From positions 3,720,001 through 3,784,000 of the forward strand of contig JAKULF010000001.1 of the NCBI GenBank assembly GCA_022661535.1: DNA of 64,000 nt, written 5' to 3'. This DNA comes from Eutypa lata (Eukaryota; Ascomycota; Sordariomycetes; Xylariales; Diatrypaceae). The notes under the pieces are model-generated. The model ran no database searches and was not told the DNA's origin. It worked only from the letters and a program-made list of their open reading frames with translations. Of this stretch, positions 36,553 to 48,903 are shown one piece after another; the stretch's first letter is position 1; every line of letters begins with the position of its first letter. The translations under genes were made by a program, and so were the position numbers.

Positions 36553-39500
36553 GTATTAGATACTGTGAAGTGTATTTTTTGGTTAGTATTAGCTTAGTGA
36601 CTGGGTGTTGAGATTTTCTTGCTCCTATTGATCGTGATGTTCTTGAAGGTCGACGGTGTCGAAGGAGAAAGATGGCGACGTCAAGAGAAATGAAGTTCAA
36701 CGATGTCAAAGGGTGAGGTTTTGTGCTACGTTGAATAGGACGAAGCTAAACGAATTGGGGGTCTGGACGAAATAGCAAAGGCAAAAGCCAAGGTTAAGTA
36801 TTAAGATGCACAAGCACCGATTCCCAATTTGCCTGCATAAGTACCTAGGAAGTCAAATCTTAACTGATTCTTTGATGCAGGGCTGAGATGTCCAATATGC
36901 TGGTGCTAAGGGTACTCTACTATGAAAGGGCAGGAGGGGTATCAAGGTGTCGATACACACACGATGACTGCATCAAACTGCCAGCTGTCACGTTCGTTGC
37001 CATCTGTATCGCTTGAGTCATCGCCAAATCTGGGTTATATTTCTTTGTCTTGTTCTCAACCGCACATACAAGTATGTTCAAGGTATTTCCTAAGTACTAA
37101 CTCAAGCAGACTATCTATTCTGCCGTGAGCAGTTGCCTACAGCAAGATTACCTACTTATTCAATATGATTCTAGTACACTCAAGCCAAGGGCTCCTTCCA
37201 AGTATAAATACCAAACGGAAAGATGAGTTTAGGGATACTACTCTCTATGACTTTTAAGCAGATTGGAATCATCGGATCTCTACATGTTTCATATATCTGC
37301 CAGACAAAGCGTTATGTAGCAACTTGTCGATCACGCGATATGTTTCGTACCACCCATGTCAGATTCAAGGTGGTACGTAGAGGAGGTTTAGGTTTAGATG
37401 CCTTGGGCATCCATCCCATAATACCCCACCTGTCTCTAGATGGGATTCTGGAGTGATATGCTTCTCGTCTTTTCTTTCATGCCAGCCTAATCTTTTGACA
37501 CTTTTCCCAATATCTGTTTCACATGCCGTTTCTATATCCAGTTTGTAACACAGCATAAAGAGGGGGTTTGCAATATGAATGTGTCTTAGAGGAAGAGTCC
37601 AATTCCATATACAATTTTCAATTATTCAGGCTTCGAAAAGGTAATCAAGTACGGCTAAGTCTATCCGTAGAGTAGAACTTACTTCACGAGCCAGACCCAT
37701 TCTTAGGTATATGGGGGAGGAACAGGGGTATGTTACTAGAACATTCACTCCTTCGGTCTGAAGAAATACCTAAGCAATCATGCCAGCTTTGAGGACATGA
37801 AAGACACCTGAAAACCATTGCCCAATAAACCAAACTACATAGAACAAGGTGTTCAAGTCATGAAACCAAATCCAGGCAAGGACAGCTAGATATAGTCAAA
37901 TTAGTGATCCGTGAGCATGTCATCTGAACAGGAAGAAAACTATCCGGCTAACAGTAAGAATGCTGTCACAACAATTATGTTTGAAGGTCAGTCAAAGCTC
38001 TAGTTATATTATCTATGATAAGAGCCATTCACAATTTTGCTTTCATCACTCTGGCACTTAGAGAGAATTGTGGCTGGCGATGTCATGGCAGCGCCGGGAT
38101 CCTCGACAGATCATCCAGCCTGTAGCGCCGCAAGCCGTTTTAACAGCCCTTCCTCTTTGCCTGAGCCTGGGGATGATGCTGTCTCACCCTTAATCGGATT
38201 AGTCGCAAAGAAATCTATTTACAAATGAATGTCCTGTTGAATACTACACATCTCCCTTTCTCCTAACGCAGACTGTATCTATTAAAAAAAAAACAAATTC
38301 CACAGAAGTTCGGAAGTTGATTAGGAGAGCAGAGTTAGCATTCCACCTTCCGTGCGAAGCACATTTCCCCTTCAGGTTTGATACAAGGCAATTTTGCACC
38401 CATTCGCACTTGTACAAGCCAGCTTCATCTCACCCTTCTACTCTCTACCTACCATCCCTTCTCCCTAATCCCTTAAACCGCATCACCATTTTCGCAAGGA
38501 CATACGAGGCTTCAACTAAGCTCTTCTAACGTCCTAGACAAGCTCTACTGCCTCGGCCAAACCACATAAATTCCCATTGTCCTGGATTGATGCTGTTACA
38601 ACGCTCAGGTTTGAAAGCCTCGACATCGTCATCGAAGACGCTAGAGTCGCGGTGGAGTGAGTGCTAAGCTATTTCGACCTTTGTTCCTTTTGGCACGAGA
38701 AATGGAACACGTTAGTCTGGACCGCAACCAACTGGAATGATGGCATCGTAGAGCGAGACGTGACCAGTGAGAGTGAAAATAAAAATAGGGTAGAGGCGGA
38801 GCGCTGAACCATGGTTAATCATTCATCATTAATTCAGCCTTTGCTCATGAGATGTCTATCACCTGCCCTCGAAAAGAATATTTTGCAATATCTTTGAGCC
38901 TTGAAGGGCATCGGAGTAAGTATATAATCACTTTTTTCTAAGATTTCCGTTCGAAGTTGTTGCCAATAAATAGGATGCTGTGATAAAAGGAGGAGTGTGT
39001 TCCCCAGTAGGAAGTGTAATGATATGTTTAGGAACTACTCATAGCACAACTAATGTATTATGATTGAAAGAGGATATTACCTTTTACTATTATATATAAT
39101 AGTGATTGGAGATTAACGGTTGCACCGTCTTTCGGCAGTTGCTTTACTAGCTTGTTCATTTCCTTGGAAAGAAGATTTACGTACCTAAGTTGAGCAAATT
39201 ACTTTTGGCAAACGAAGGCCTGAGCGTTCTCCGCGTATACCGCCAGACATCTCTATTTATCGTCAGAAACCCACGACCGCAAAAGAACTCATACCTGGTA
39301 GCCTACTCGCATCTCGCTGACGGCGTTGCTGGATGAGAAGCAACGCAGCTACCGTGGCCCAGATATAATTCATTATGTGTTCAAATATATTTTCGTACGG
39401 CTGGGCAGGAAATAGAATAGAAGGCTGCTAAATGCAACGACACGAACGCTATATAGGACGACTCTTTAGATCTCCCTTCCAAACATTAACGCTGTGAGAG

Positions 39501-40301
39501 TGGTATGCAATCTCATACAAGTTGAAAGTGGGTTTGCTTATGACCTCAGACCTGTAGCCTTAGGCTTTGTGGCACTCCAGGTTGCAGATACCGGGGCCCA
39601 GCAAACCCAATTGCGGCTTAAGTTAGTACACACAATGTTGCATGTTTGCTACATGGCTGGTCACCTTGGTTTTAGCTACCTCAACATGGTCTCTTTGCTG
39701 ATGTGCTGTTTATGCTGGCGATAAGAAGCAGGCACGAGACTCAGGTGCTAGTTTACCGATAGGGCAGATCAGACTTGAAGAGGTGTTAATGAATATCAAG
39801 CAAGATTAAGAAGACAAATCTTAGTAAACTGAATGCAAATCCTGTGTCACAGTGACATATGAGTTGCTGTCAAGATACTGTTGAGCCGTCGACAAACGCG
39901 TTGGTCATAAGCCCTTACTGACAGTACTATTACCTACCTACTTATATAATTATAGTATGGATGATGTGGCACGGTAATAACAGGTACCTACTTAGGTAGC
40001 TCTCCAGAGGGGATCTTGAATTTCTGACTTGAAAGCGGAAACCAGAGGATGTTGTTCGTAAAATGATGTAATAAGTTATTGGGACTGTTACTTGTCACTC
40101 TCTATTTCGCACCCTACATAGAATTGGGATGTAGGTTGTAGGAAGATCTACTAGATTGGTGTGTCCCCCTGAGCGTAATAAGAAGAATTAATGAGAACAT
40201 GCTTAAATGAATCAAGGTCGTTTGATTTATTGAAAGGAACGAAAATGCAATAAGCCGTATTGGGGGTTCAGTGCTTATAAGCATAGAAACGATGGCAATT
40301 A
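36553..40301. other. Intergenic, no gene recognised
   Basis: AT-rich, 3.7 kb, with only short ORFs and none with a domain. One plus-strand ORF (39494-39724) is hydrophobic but has no recognisable family. I see no repeats beyond short TACCTAC runs. Confidence 0.4.
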
Positions 40302-40343
40302 ACGCGTTAAACCGGGCTAAGCGAAAGGCGCGTTAAGACGCGT
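40302..40343. promoter_or_regulatory. Two MluI cell-cycle boxes (ACGCGT) upstream of primase
   Basis: Perfect ACGCGT palindromes lie at 40302-40307 and 40338-40343, about 160-200 bp before the primase ATG, with a further GCGCG core at 40329. In yeasts the MBF factor (Mbp1-Swi6) binds this box and drives G1/S transcription of replication genes, including primase. The element is seen directly; its use here is inferred. Confidence 0.7.
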
Positions 40344-40504
40344 TTCCAATTAAACAATTTACTTAACCAGTTTCGCGAGCCCCTCCAACTACTACCACCA
40401 TTTATCAGCCCTCTAGTATCCGAAATATCATAAGAAGCTGTATAATCGTACTTGTCGATATCCAATCTTGAATTGCTTTACGTGTTTTGTTTCAATCGAC
40501 CGCA

Positions 40505-42467
40505 ATGCCTCACTCCGTATCACCAGAAACCGAAAGTCCTGCTAATGCCGAGGCAGAGCAGACCATGGCGGATGCTCCAAGTACTAACCAACAGAACGAC
40601 AATGATACTCAGAATACCGAAAATGAAGGCGATGGCGATGGTGATGTCGATATGGCCGAACCACAAGAATCAGGTTTATCAGGCACCCCGTCGGCCGAGA
40701 TCCAAGAACGCGCCGAAGACGACAAAGAAGAAGTGAAACTCGAAGACTTATTCGCAGACGTAGACTCAGATGATGAATTCCCGAGCTCAGCCAGACCAGA
40801 GCAGAAGAGCCAACCGACCACAACCACCAGCCCACCTATAGGAGCAGTAGCACCATCCTCACCCCTAGGCGCAGCGGCGCTAGGCTCCCTCTCCCTCAAG
40901 TCCTCCGACCCAGAGCTGATGCGGACCTTCTACCAGCGGCTCTTCCCGTGGCGGCACCTCTTCCAGTGGCTGAACCACGGGCCCACGCCGACCAACGACT
41001 TCGGGCACCGGGAGTTCGCCTTCACGATGCCGAACGACCAGTACTGGCGGTACCAGTCGTACGCGACGGCGGACCTGCTGCGCAAGGACGTGCTGCGGCA
41101 CATGCCGACGCGGTTCGAGATCGGGCCCGTGTACAGCGCGAACCCGCGGGACCGCAAGACCCTGCGCAACAACAGCTCGGCGTTCCGCCCCGTCTCCAAG
41201 GAGCTGTGCTTCGATATCGATTTGACCGACTACGACGACATCCGCACCTGCTGCTCCAAGGCCGACATCTGCCGCAAGTGCTGGGCCTTCATCACCATGG
41301 CCATCAAGGTCGTCGATGCCGCCCTCCGCGAGGATTTCGGCTTTCGCCACATCCTCTGGGTCTACTCGGGTCGTCGTGGTGCCCACGCTTGGGTCTGCGA
41401 TAAGAAGGCCCGCTCCCTCGACGATCAGAAGCGTAGGGCTATCGCGGGCTACCTCGACGTCGTGCGCGGTGGCTCTCAGGCCGGGAAGCGCGTCAATGTG
41501 CGGAGACCACTACACCCGCATCTCAGGTACGTTTTTATGTTCTATCTTACTCGCATACATACCATACCATACCATACCATACCTTACAATCTTCTTCTTC
41601 CCCATTACCTCCGTCCATTATCTGTCTACCCATGTTCTGACGCCGCACCTCTTCCCCTAAAATAGCCGCAGTCTCGACATCCTAGCACCACACTTCCAAA
41701 CCACCGTCCTCGAGACGCAAGACCCCTTCGCCGACCCCATCCCGGACGAATACGACGACGACGACGACGAGCCGGCCTCGACAGCGCGGTCGGAGCGCCT
41801 CCTCTCGCTGCTCCCGGACAAGAACCTCAACGCGGCGCTGCGCAGCAAGTGGGAGTCGTCGCCGGGGCGGTCGAGCGCGCTGAAGTGGGGCGACATCGAC
41901 GCGGTGGCGCGGTCGGGCAAGGCGTCGCGGAACCTGGACGGCCGCGCCCTGCTCGAGGCCAAGCAGGACGTCGTGCTCGAGCACACGTACCCGCGCCTCG
42001 ACATCGAGGTCTCCAAGAAGCTGAACCACTTGCTCAAGAGCCCGTTCGTCGTGCACCCGGGCACGGGCCGGGTCTGCGTCCCCATCGATACGAAGGGCGA
42101 AGAGGCCGTGGAGGATTTCGATCCCACGAGCGTCCCGACGGTGCAGCAGCTCGTGGAGGAGATCGATGCTTGGCGTGATGATGGCAGTGCTAGTGATGGT
42201 GAGGATGGGGAGGCTGAGGTGGTCAAGGTGAAAGAGGAAGAGGGAGCGACGGCGGCGGAGTCCGTAGATGAAGCTGTCAATGCGGCAGCGGCGGCGGCGG
42301 GGAGGAAGAGGAGCAATCCGAAGAAGAACCTGCAGGATTGGGAGAAGACGAGCCTCAGGCCTCACATCGAGTACTTCCGCAGTTTCGTGCTCGCCCTCAT
42401 GCGGGACGAGGGCGGGCCGCCGAAAGTCAAGCGGGAGAGGGAGGAGGGCGAGGGAATGGAGTTTTGA
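40505..42467 (+). CDS. pri1: DNA primase small (catalytic) subunit
   Basis: Two exons (40505-41526 and 41666-42467) give 607 residues. The protein is the catalytic subunit of primase within the DNA polymerase alpha complex, which makes RNA primers at origins and on the lagging strand. The catalytic Asp pair is in CFDIDLTDYD (Asp237, Asp239). SGRRGAHAWVCD is the conserved nucleotide/metal site region and CCSKADICRKCW the Cys cluster near the structural zinc. Other conserved segments are EFAFTMPNDQYWRYQSY and FRPVSKELCFD. Compared with yeast (about 400 residues) there is an acidic N-terminal extension of ~130 residues, plus Glu/Ala-rich insertions near the C-terminus. The start at 40505 is the first ATG in frame. 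The promoter carries two ACGCGT boxes. The 139-nt intron holds a small ACCAT microsatellite. Confidence 0.97.
41561..41583. repeat. (ACCAT)n microsatellite inside the primase intron
   Basis: Four perfect pentanucleotide copies plus a partial one, between the donor (41527) and acceptor (41665). Confidence 0.85.
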
Positions 42468-43774
42468 AATATCCCCCTACCTACTTTAGGTAGTAGTACC
42501 TAGGTAGGTATATACCAGTATGATGGAACGAGAACCGCACGTACTTAATGGGCTGTATATGTGTTTTTATTTTATTTTACACCAAATATTGCGCTGCGTT
42601 GTTTTAATTTGGCATATGGGACAGGACGGGGATTGGTAGGAGAGGCGTTCTGGAGCCGTTCTATTATTATATAATGCAGTTCAGTAGAACACAACACAAC
42701 ACAATAAACATCGTGGATTTCAATTCTGCATGGACATAGTAATTTCCAGATTGTTAATCTCGGGTGTTATATGAATATTAGACCGGTTAACCGCCAAAAG
42801 AGCCAAATAAGCTGTAGCTACCTACTACTACTTTTCATAACCCTCCTGATTGAAAGCCCGATGTTCTCTGGTATTAGTCCTGTCTGTCTGGGCATTACGA
42901 GGTATCTCTTATGAAAAAACAAGGCCAAACTTTTGGTTCCTTCCTTTCCCTGTGTGAATGCTACCCTCACCCTCCCTTTGATCCCGCATCCGAAAGCCCC
43001 GAACGTGAGATAGCTCGTACCTAAGTCAGCATCGTGGCTGAAGCCCGTGGTATATAATGCCTGCTTGAGAATATAGGGTAGAGCCGCTGGCTAACGAGGT
43101 GCGGGATGGAAGAAATACGGAAGACAAGGATGTGGGATGAACTTCCTTCCTTCCACATGGAATTAGGCATGCGTGTAGAGAAGTCCGTCCGTCTGTCCAC
43201 CCATCCATTTAACCATCTGTCCATCTCTGACCCTCTGTCCGCCCTGTCTCTGCAAATAGGTATGTGTCCAGGTGAATAAGAATAGTAATAACCATTCGCC
43301 TTTCAACCCCATCATTACCTTCCTCAATATAGGTATTATTCACTGCAATGTTCAGCCCTCCCTACCGCAAAACCGTTGACCGGCGGGTGCTAGGTGATGA
43401 GCTGCTGCACCTCAGCACTCATACCGGTCTAACTTACACGTCTCTATAGACTTCCGAGGCGGGAAGACGTATAACGACCTAGTCATACAATAAGATAATA
43501 TCTCAGCTGTCAGAGAATAGTATATGATGCCGGGATTAAAACATGTAATGGGTGTATCCGCGTAGTTTGCGGACGTCTTCCCAGTCAGTCCGTCGGCTGA
43601 ACAAGAAGAGAGGTCCTGGAAATGACTGTGGGCTCGGACGCAGACTAATGCCGAGGCATGTATAGCAGAATAGCACAAACAAACGCCTAAGCCTGTTTCT
43701 TTGTATATCATCACTTTTGGACTGTCCTGTTCTTTGGATAAAGTCTCCTAAGATGATCCCCAAGTCGATTTGGA
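42468..43774. other. Convergent intergenic region
   Basis: Between primase (plus) and the HAD_SAK gene (minus). It contains a TACCTA/TAGGTA palindromic cluster right after the primase stop (42477-42515), likely within the 3' untranslated region, and GTCC/CATC-type runs near 43187-43230. No gene is supported. Confidence 0.4.
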
Positions 43775-45669
43775 TCAGTAGAAGTTCTGCAGATCGGGAC
43801 CACCGCCACGGCCGCCACCACCACCACCACCTTGCGGCTGCTGCTGAGGAACGCCGCCATATTGTGGTGGTTTTCCGATCTGCTGCAGACCCTGGTCCAG
43901 AGCGGAGAAATTGTCATCGTACGAGACAGAAGCGCCAGACCCGTACGGTCCCTGGCCGTCGCGCGCTGCCACATCGTCTAGAGACCGGTATCCCTTGCCG
44001 CCGCTGCCACGGCCACCACCCTTAAAGTGACCGCCGCCACCGCCGCCGCGGGCTCCACTGCGGTAGCCCCTGTTCGGTGTGCCGCCGCCGCCGCCTCGGA
44101 AACCGCCTCTACCGCCTTGGTTGCCGCGTCCCTGGTAACCACCGCCCCGTGAACTGTTGTTGTTCCCTTGCCCGAAGTTGCGGGAACGGGAGTCGTCATT
44201 GTTGTTATCGATGGCGGCGTGCTTACGCTTCGGGTGTCGGCTCGGGAACAGGCTGTCATGCCCGTCCTCGTTCCAGTCCTCGGGCTCGATGCGGAGCATC
44301 ACCTTCTCGCCGACCGTCGTCTCGAAGACGAACGACGGTTTCTCGGACGACACGGGCTGCCAGTGCTGGATCCGAGCCGCGTCGGCCGGGCGCGCCCCCT
44401 TCCTTATGCCTAGGACGACGAACGGGATGGAGTTCTCGACGTGGTACTTGGCGTGGGCCGGGACGGGCTGGACGCGCGCGGCCCAGATGCTGTTCTCGAA
44501 GCAGCCGGTGGCCGTCACCTCCCACTTGAGCTTCGCGTTCATGCCGCCCACCTTGTCCAGGATGCTCTTGGAAACCGGTCGGGGGCTTATCATGATCTGG
44601 TTGGCGTGAAGCTTGAGCTCGGCGTCGGGTATGTTGTTCGGGATTGACACGAGGCTTAGCAGTTTCTTCGTGTCTTCTGGTTCTATCATGTAGCTGGTGA
44701 AGAAAACTGTCTTCTTGATCATGAGTCGGTTTCGCCGTCCTCCCTGCGAGCGCGCCCCGATGATGGCGTTGTGGCTGTTGACGAGGTGCTGGACTTCTGC
44801 GACTTCGACAACTGGGTCTAGGTTCGTGGAGATATCAGCCACCTGTATAACCTCAGTTGAGATAGGCGCACGGGACGCTCGAGACCCGAGACTTTGCTGC
44901 TTCTGGTTGTAGTCCGCAAAGAAAGTGCGAAAGCCGGTAACGTGTTTAGGGCGGTCTTCATAGATACGTATCTCGCTGGCGTCCTTGTAAGTCTCTATAA
45001 TCGCCTCGAGGAAGATTTGTTTGAAATGCATAGTGCTGCGGAAGCGCTCGCTGTTAGGACCGACGGTGGGTTTCAAACCGACCAGGTCGAACTCGAGTCC
45101 CTTGCTCGCAGCAATGCGCTTCAACAGATCGGCAAACCCGGATTCAGAGCGTCCGGTCAGGAGAACGCATAGGGCATCCCGTTGCTTCATACTAAGTTGC
45201 ACGAGCTCCACGATCTTCTCGTTCCACCATCCCTTCCAGGCGCGAGGTTCTTCACGTTCGACTCCATCACCGGTCGCTGCCAATATGCGCGAGTCATGCC
45301 ACCAGCCGCCGTTGACGAAGATGTCTTGACTTCCAAGCTGTCCGAGGGTACCGGAATTCCATAATTTAGGGTTCGGAAGGGGAGTTTTGAACACTACAAA
45401 GAATACTGTTTAGTATGCAACCAACTCGGATAAGAAAGCTGATGTGTAAGGAAGAGCGCACATGTGTTGTCAAAATCATAGATGTGAATCGTGTTGATCG
45501 TTTCGACGGCAGGAAGCTGCTTGTTAAGTATAGACCACCTTCCAAGTGATGTCAAAGTGCGATGACCGGTCTTTCTGTTGCTGAAGCCCCCATTCTCATT
45601 CCTATTCCGATACCCGTTCGTAGAGCTGTTCTGGGTGCCGTTCTGGAGAGGGAAGCTTGAGGCCGCCAT
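43775..45669 (-). CDS. HAD_SAK (Swiss Army Knife) RNA-repair-like protein with RGG tail
   Basis: Two exons (45462-45669 and 43775-45393) encode 608 residues. The HAD-type motif I IHIYDFDNTLFKTP (DxDxT form) at ~residues 62-75 is split by the intron. It is followed by a Trp-rich GGWWHD...WKGWWNEKIVELV segment and by LLTGRSESGFADLLKRI, the HAD motif II region. This architecture matches the fungal HAD_SAK family (PF10307), thought to act as an RNA-processing or repair-type phosphatase. The family's substrates are unproven. The last ~150 residues are Gly/Arg-rich with many RGG repeats, which usually bind RNA and are methylated on Arg. The product is therefore probably an RNA-associated phosphohydrolase. 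The intron acceptor is TTTGTAG, and the joined codon restores the Leu of the FDNTLF motif. Confidence 0.9.
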
Positions 45670-47236
45670 GACTGGGCGTAGGGGTGAGGTGAGTAGTAGA
45701 GCGCGTGCGATTGAATGGATTCGGGTCGTTCTCAAAGCATAAAAACTAAGAGGAAAACATTACGACTGCATGGTGTCTACCTAATTTGCACAGAAAAGGA
45801 CAATTCTTCTATCAGTAATGGAGTAGAAGTCGAGTTAACGTTACGTGCGTTGGGATGAATTGACTGATCGCGTTTCGTTTGCAAAGCTACTTCTTCAGTT
45901 CGCTATCAGCTACGCAATAGAAGGTAACTGCATGGGGCCGCCGTCGCGCCTCGATAGTACAATAAGTGCTCTGTTTTACAAGTACAACATACATGTATGT
46001 ATATACTTTGTATGCCCTGTGCCCCTAGGTTAAGTGACAATGCCGCTTGGACCACGTGCACTTGGGCCCATTTTGGCTAGCCGTAAATGGATGATAGGTA
46101 CTTTCGGATGTGTACAGATCGCTATCCAAGGTCGAAACTACAGTAGAGCAGGGGCTCAACCGGGCGATGTTCGAAGCGTCGGCAGATTTAAGATGGGCTT
46201 ATATAATGCCAAGGTCTCATTCTCGACCGGCCGCGTCTAGAGCAGTTCGTTCAGGGTGAGGTTCAGGCTTTGTAGAGTGGCAAAGGCCCAACCGGGGGGA
46301 AGGAGGCGTCGATATCGCTGGTTGTTCAGTTCTGGTTGTCGACTTTGGTAAGGCTATTGAGCGTGTAAGATACTTGTTATGTGCGCGACGTGCTTCTATC
46401 ACGGCTTATAACTGGAGTTGGTTCCATTGCTGGTCGACTGGGTAGGTAGTCGTAGTTACTGGCTAGATCACCACCCAAGACATCTTCCACTGAACGGCCC
46501 CACTGGCGTTGTCTGGGTTCATATACAACACAATCTGGTAGATGGCCCTGAGAATGTGCACACGGATCATCCACGACGCAACCAACACAGGCAGCCTGCT
46601 CATCGTGCCCGGGTCAACGCCGAGAACGTAGATCTGACCCAACGCGGCGTCGGCGTCTATATGTACATCTACATCTAGCTGCACCTGCAGCTCGTGCTAC
46701 AGCATGATCAGGAAAACCTTGACAGCGCCGTACGGCCGGAACCCGCCCCGGTACATGTCGTGGTGGTGACAGGACTGTCGCTGGGTTACAAACGGACTTC
46801 ATCTAGCATTCACAAGGCTAGAGCCAATGGCTAGGAAACACTCAAAGGTCGAACATAAGTGACTAGTAGGTATTGCTGAACTGCTCTGGGGGAGAGACGG
46901 AGGGAGAAAGAGACAGGATCTAGAGCAGTACCTACCACCGCTTGTTAAAATTTCATATGGATTATTTATCCCTTGACACTGCCCTACTCAAAACCCGGCC
47001 ACTGAGAAGCACGCCAAATCTGACTGATACATGGGTTGTGGATACTTTCAGAGCTTAGTTTCCCCGTCCCAAACAGAAGCCCAGGGAAGTCATAAAGGCG
47101 GGCGCTATACATGATCTTGTCTGCGCCGAACGGCGGTCACGGCGCGTCTCACGGAGGAATCTCATCTCAGACGCGACGTCGGCCTTCTTCGTCTACCAGG
47201 TCCAACACTCGAGCCGAAACCCCTGCAGTCCATCAC
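45670..47236. other. Intergenic, no gene recognised
   Basis: Spacer between the HAD_SAK gene and the acyltransferase, both minus strand. It contains only short ORFs without domains. Confidence 0.4.
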
Positions 47237-48903
47237 TCAAATGGCATGCACAGGTCCAGCGCCCCTCTTCTCCTCACCATCAACACCACGAAACTCAAAG
47301 AATCCGTTCCATTCCGGGTCACCCAGCAGGCTCTCCGTAGCCTCCTTCTCGAAGCCAATCAAGATCTCGTTCCCTTCGTCGGGGCCTGCCGGACCGCCGT
47401 GCGTCCGCTCGGGGTAGATGATCACGTAGCCGTTGGTAACGGTATCGAAGGGGTGGCGGAAGGCGTACGGCCTCCCGAAGCCGAAGTCCGCGTCGTAAGG
47501 CTTCGAGTCCCGCCAGTCCGTCGTGATGTTGCTCAGGGGCGGGAAGCTGTCCATGCGCAGGAACAGCGTCGTCTTGTCTCGGACCGCCGCCACCTGCGTC
47601 AGCATGACGTCGAGGTTCTCCTGTGTCGAACTGTTCGTGAGTTGCCGGTTATACCTGGTGATAAGAGGTAATATCGTAAGTAAGTGTGTTGCGATAAACG
47701 CATAGGTATTTCTCCGAATAGTTTGCGGGTTCCCCTAATGTATCTCATACGACGCAGACGGGAAACAATCCGGGAAATAGGCTACCGGGTCCCATTGTGC
47801 TTGTGTTCTGTAAGGAGACATGAAAAGATCTAGTCAAAGAGAGCTTACCAGGCTAACTTAGAAAGGGGTGCTTCTGAAATAACCTCTCCTATAGTAAGTT
47901 GCGGAGTAGGATTCGTTGTACTTAATGGCACATAAACAACATTCCCCTGGATTCTTTGTGGCAATGACGGATTGGTAATGCGCGTCCGCATATTGACGGC
48001 CTCACCTAGAAGAATATATCTTTCTATATCAGGCTTAAATACCATGGCTCTATGTTTAGAAAGCATGCGCCAAATATATGCTGTATATGCATCGTAACTG
48101 GATATCCACCCATCATCAGGACTTGCCATCTTTTTCAGCTCCGCTGCTTTGCTCTTAGGCAGGTGGAACAAAAGCCACTGGCCAGCTTTATGGTCGGGGT
48201 GCTTAGGCGGTGATGCCGGGCCATCGACGAGCTGTTCCGGGTCCGGCTTGCTGATCGGGGAATAGTCCAAGCAGGCCGGATCCCATGGCGGATATGTTGG
48301 GCTTTCTGGTGACTTCCATACGGCGGCGCAGTTTTCAGCGAGCTGGTACATTTCTCCAGCCCATCCGTTGATGTCGTTGGCGTAATGGTGGTGATGCATC
48401 ATGAATACCATACCGCCGCGTATAAAGCTAACCTTAAATGCAGAGACCTTAGGGTTGCTCGTCGGCTGCGCTTCCGTCTTTTCCCCGTACGTCATAGGGG
48501 CAACACACCAAGTATCCAAATTACCGAGAGATTGCGTCGTGAAAAAGCGGTCTTCAAGGTCGGCGAAAGTGGGATATTTGCCTTCATCCTCAGGGCCGTC
48601 CAGCCATTGCACATGGAACTCAACAGTGCTCTCCCTCTTCTTGTGGAAGCACAGCTCCCCCTCGGGGTGCGCTTCCACGTGACCACACAACTGGCGGCAT
48701 TGGCTTAGAGTGACTTCCAGTCCTCGCTGAAGTGTGTTGATGATGGCCTTGCGGTCGGCGGAGTCCGTAAACTTGAAGAATAGACACCAGTTGGTGTATA
48801 CTTGACCTACACAATAGTCGAGGGGGGCTAGTTTGAGGAATTCGTCCGCTGGGTCGTTCTCCCATCCCTTCGGGCGTAACTGGATGACTTGTAACTCAGG
48901 CAT
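47237..48903 (-). CDS. BAHD-type O-acyltransferase (transferase family)
   Basis: Two exons (47849-48903 and 47237-47654), with a 194-nt intron, give 490 residues. The catalytic HxxxD motif is HHHHYANDINGW (His173, Asp177) and the second family motif, DFGFG, is at residues 408-412. The length and both motifs match the fungal Transferase family (PF02458), which includes trichothecene 3-O-acetyltransferase. These enzymes acylate hydroxyl groups of secondary metabolites using acyl-CoA in the cytosol. The acceptor substrate cannot be told from sequence. Both catalytic motifs are intact. The intron is longer than most here, but splicing TG|G restores a conserved Trp, and no internal exon is needed. 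The neighbouring PKS relic at 50.1 kb suggests that this gene once belonged to a biosynthetic cluster. Confidence 0.9.

Noticed and set aside
39494..39724. Hydrophobic 76-codon ORF
   Set aside because: Considered as a transporter remnant. No family signature and no neighbouring exon.
40880..41386. 168-codon minus-strand ORF
   Set aside because: Antisense to the primase core. It is a GC-rich codon-bias shadow with no domain.
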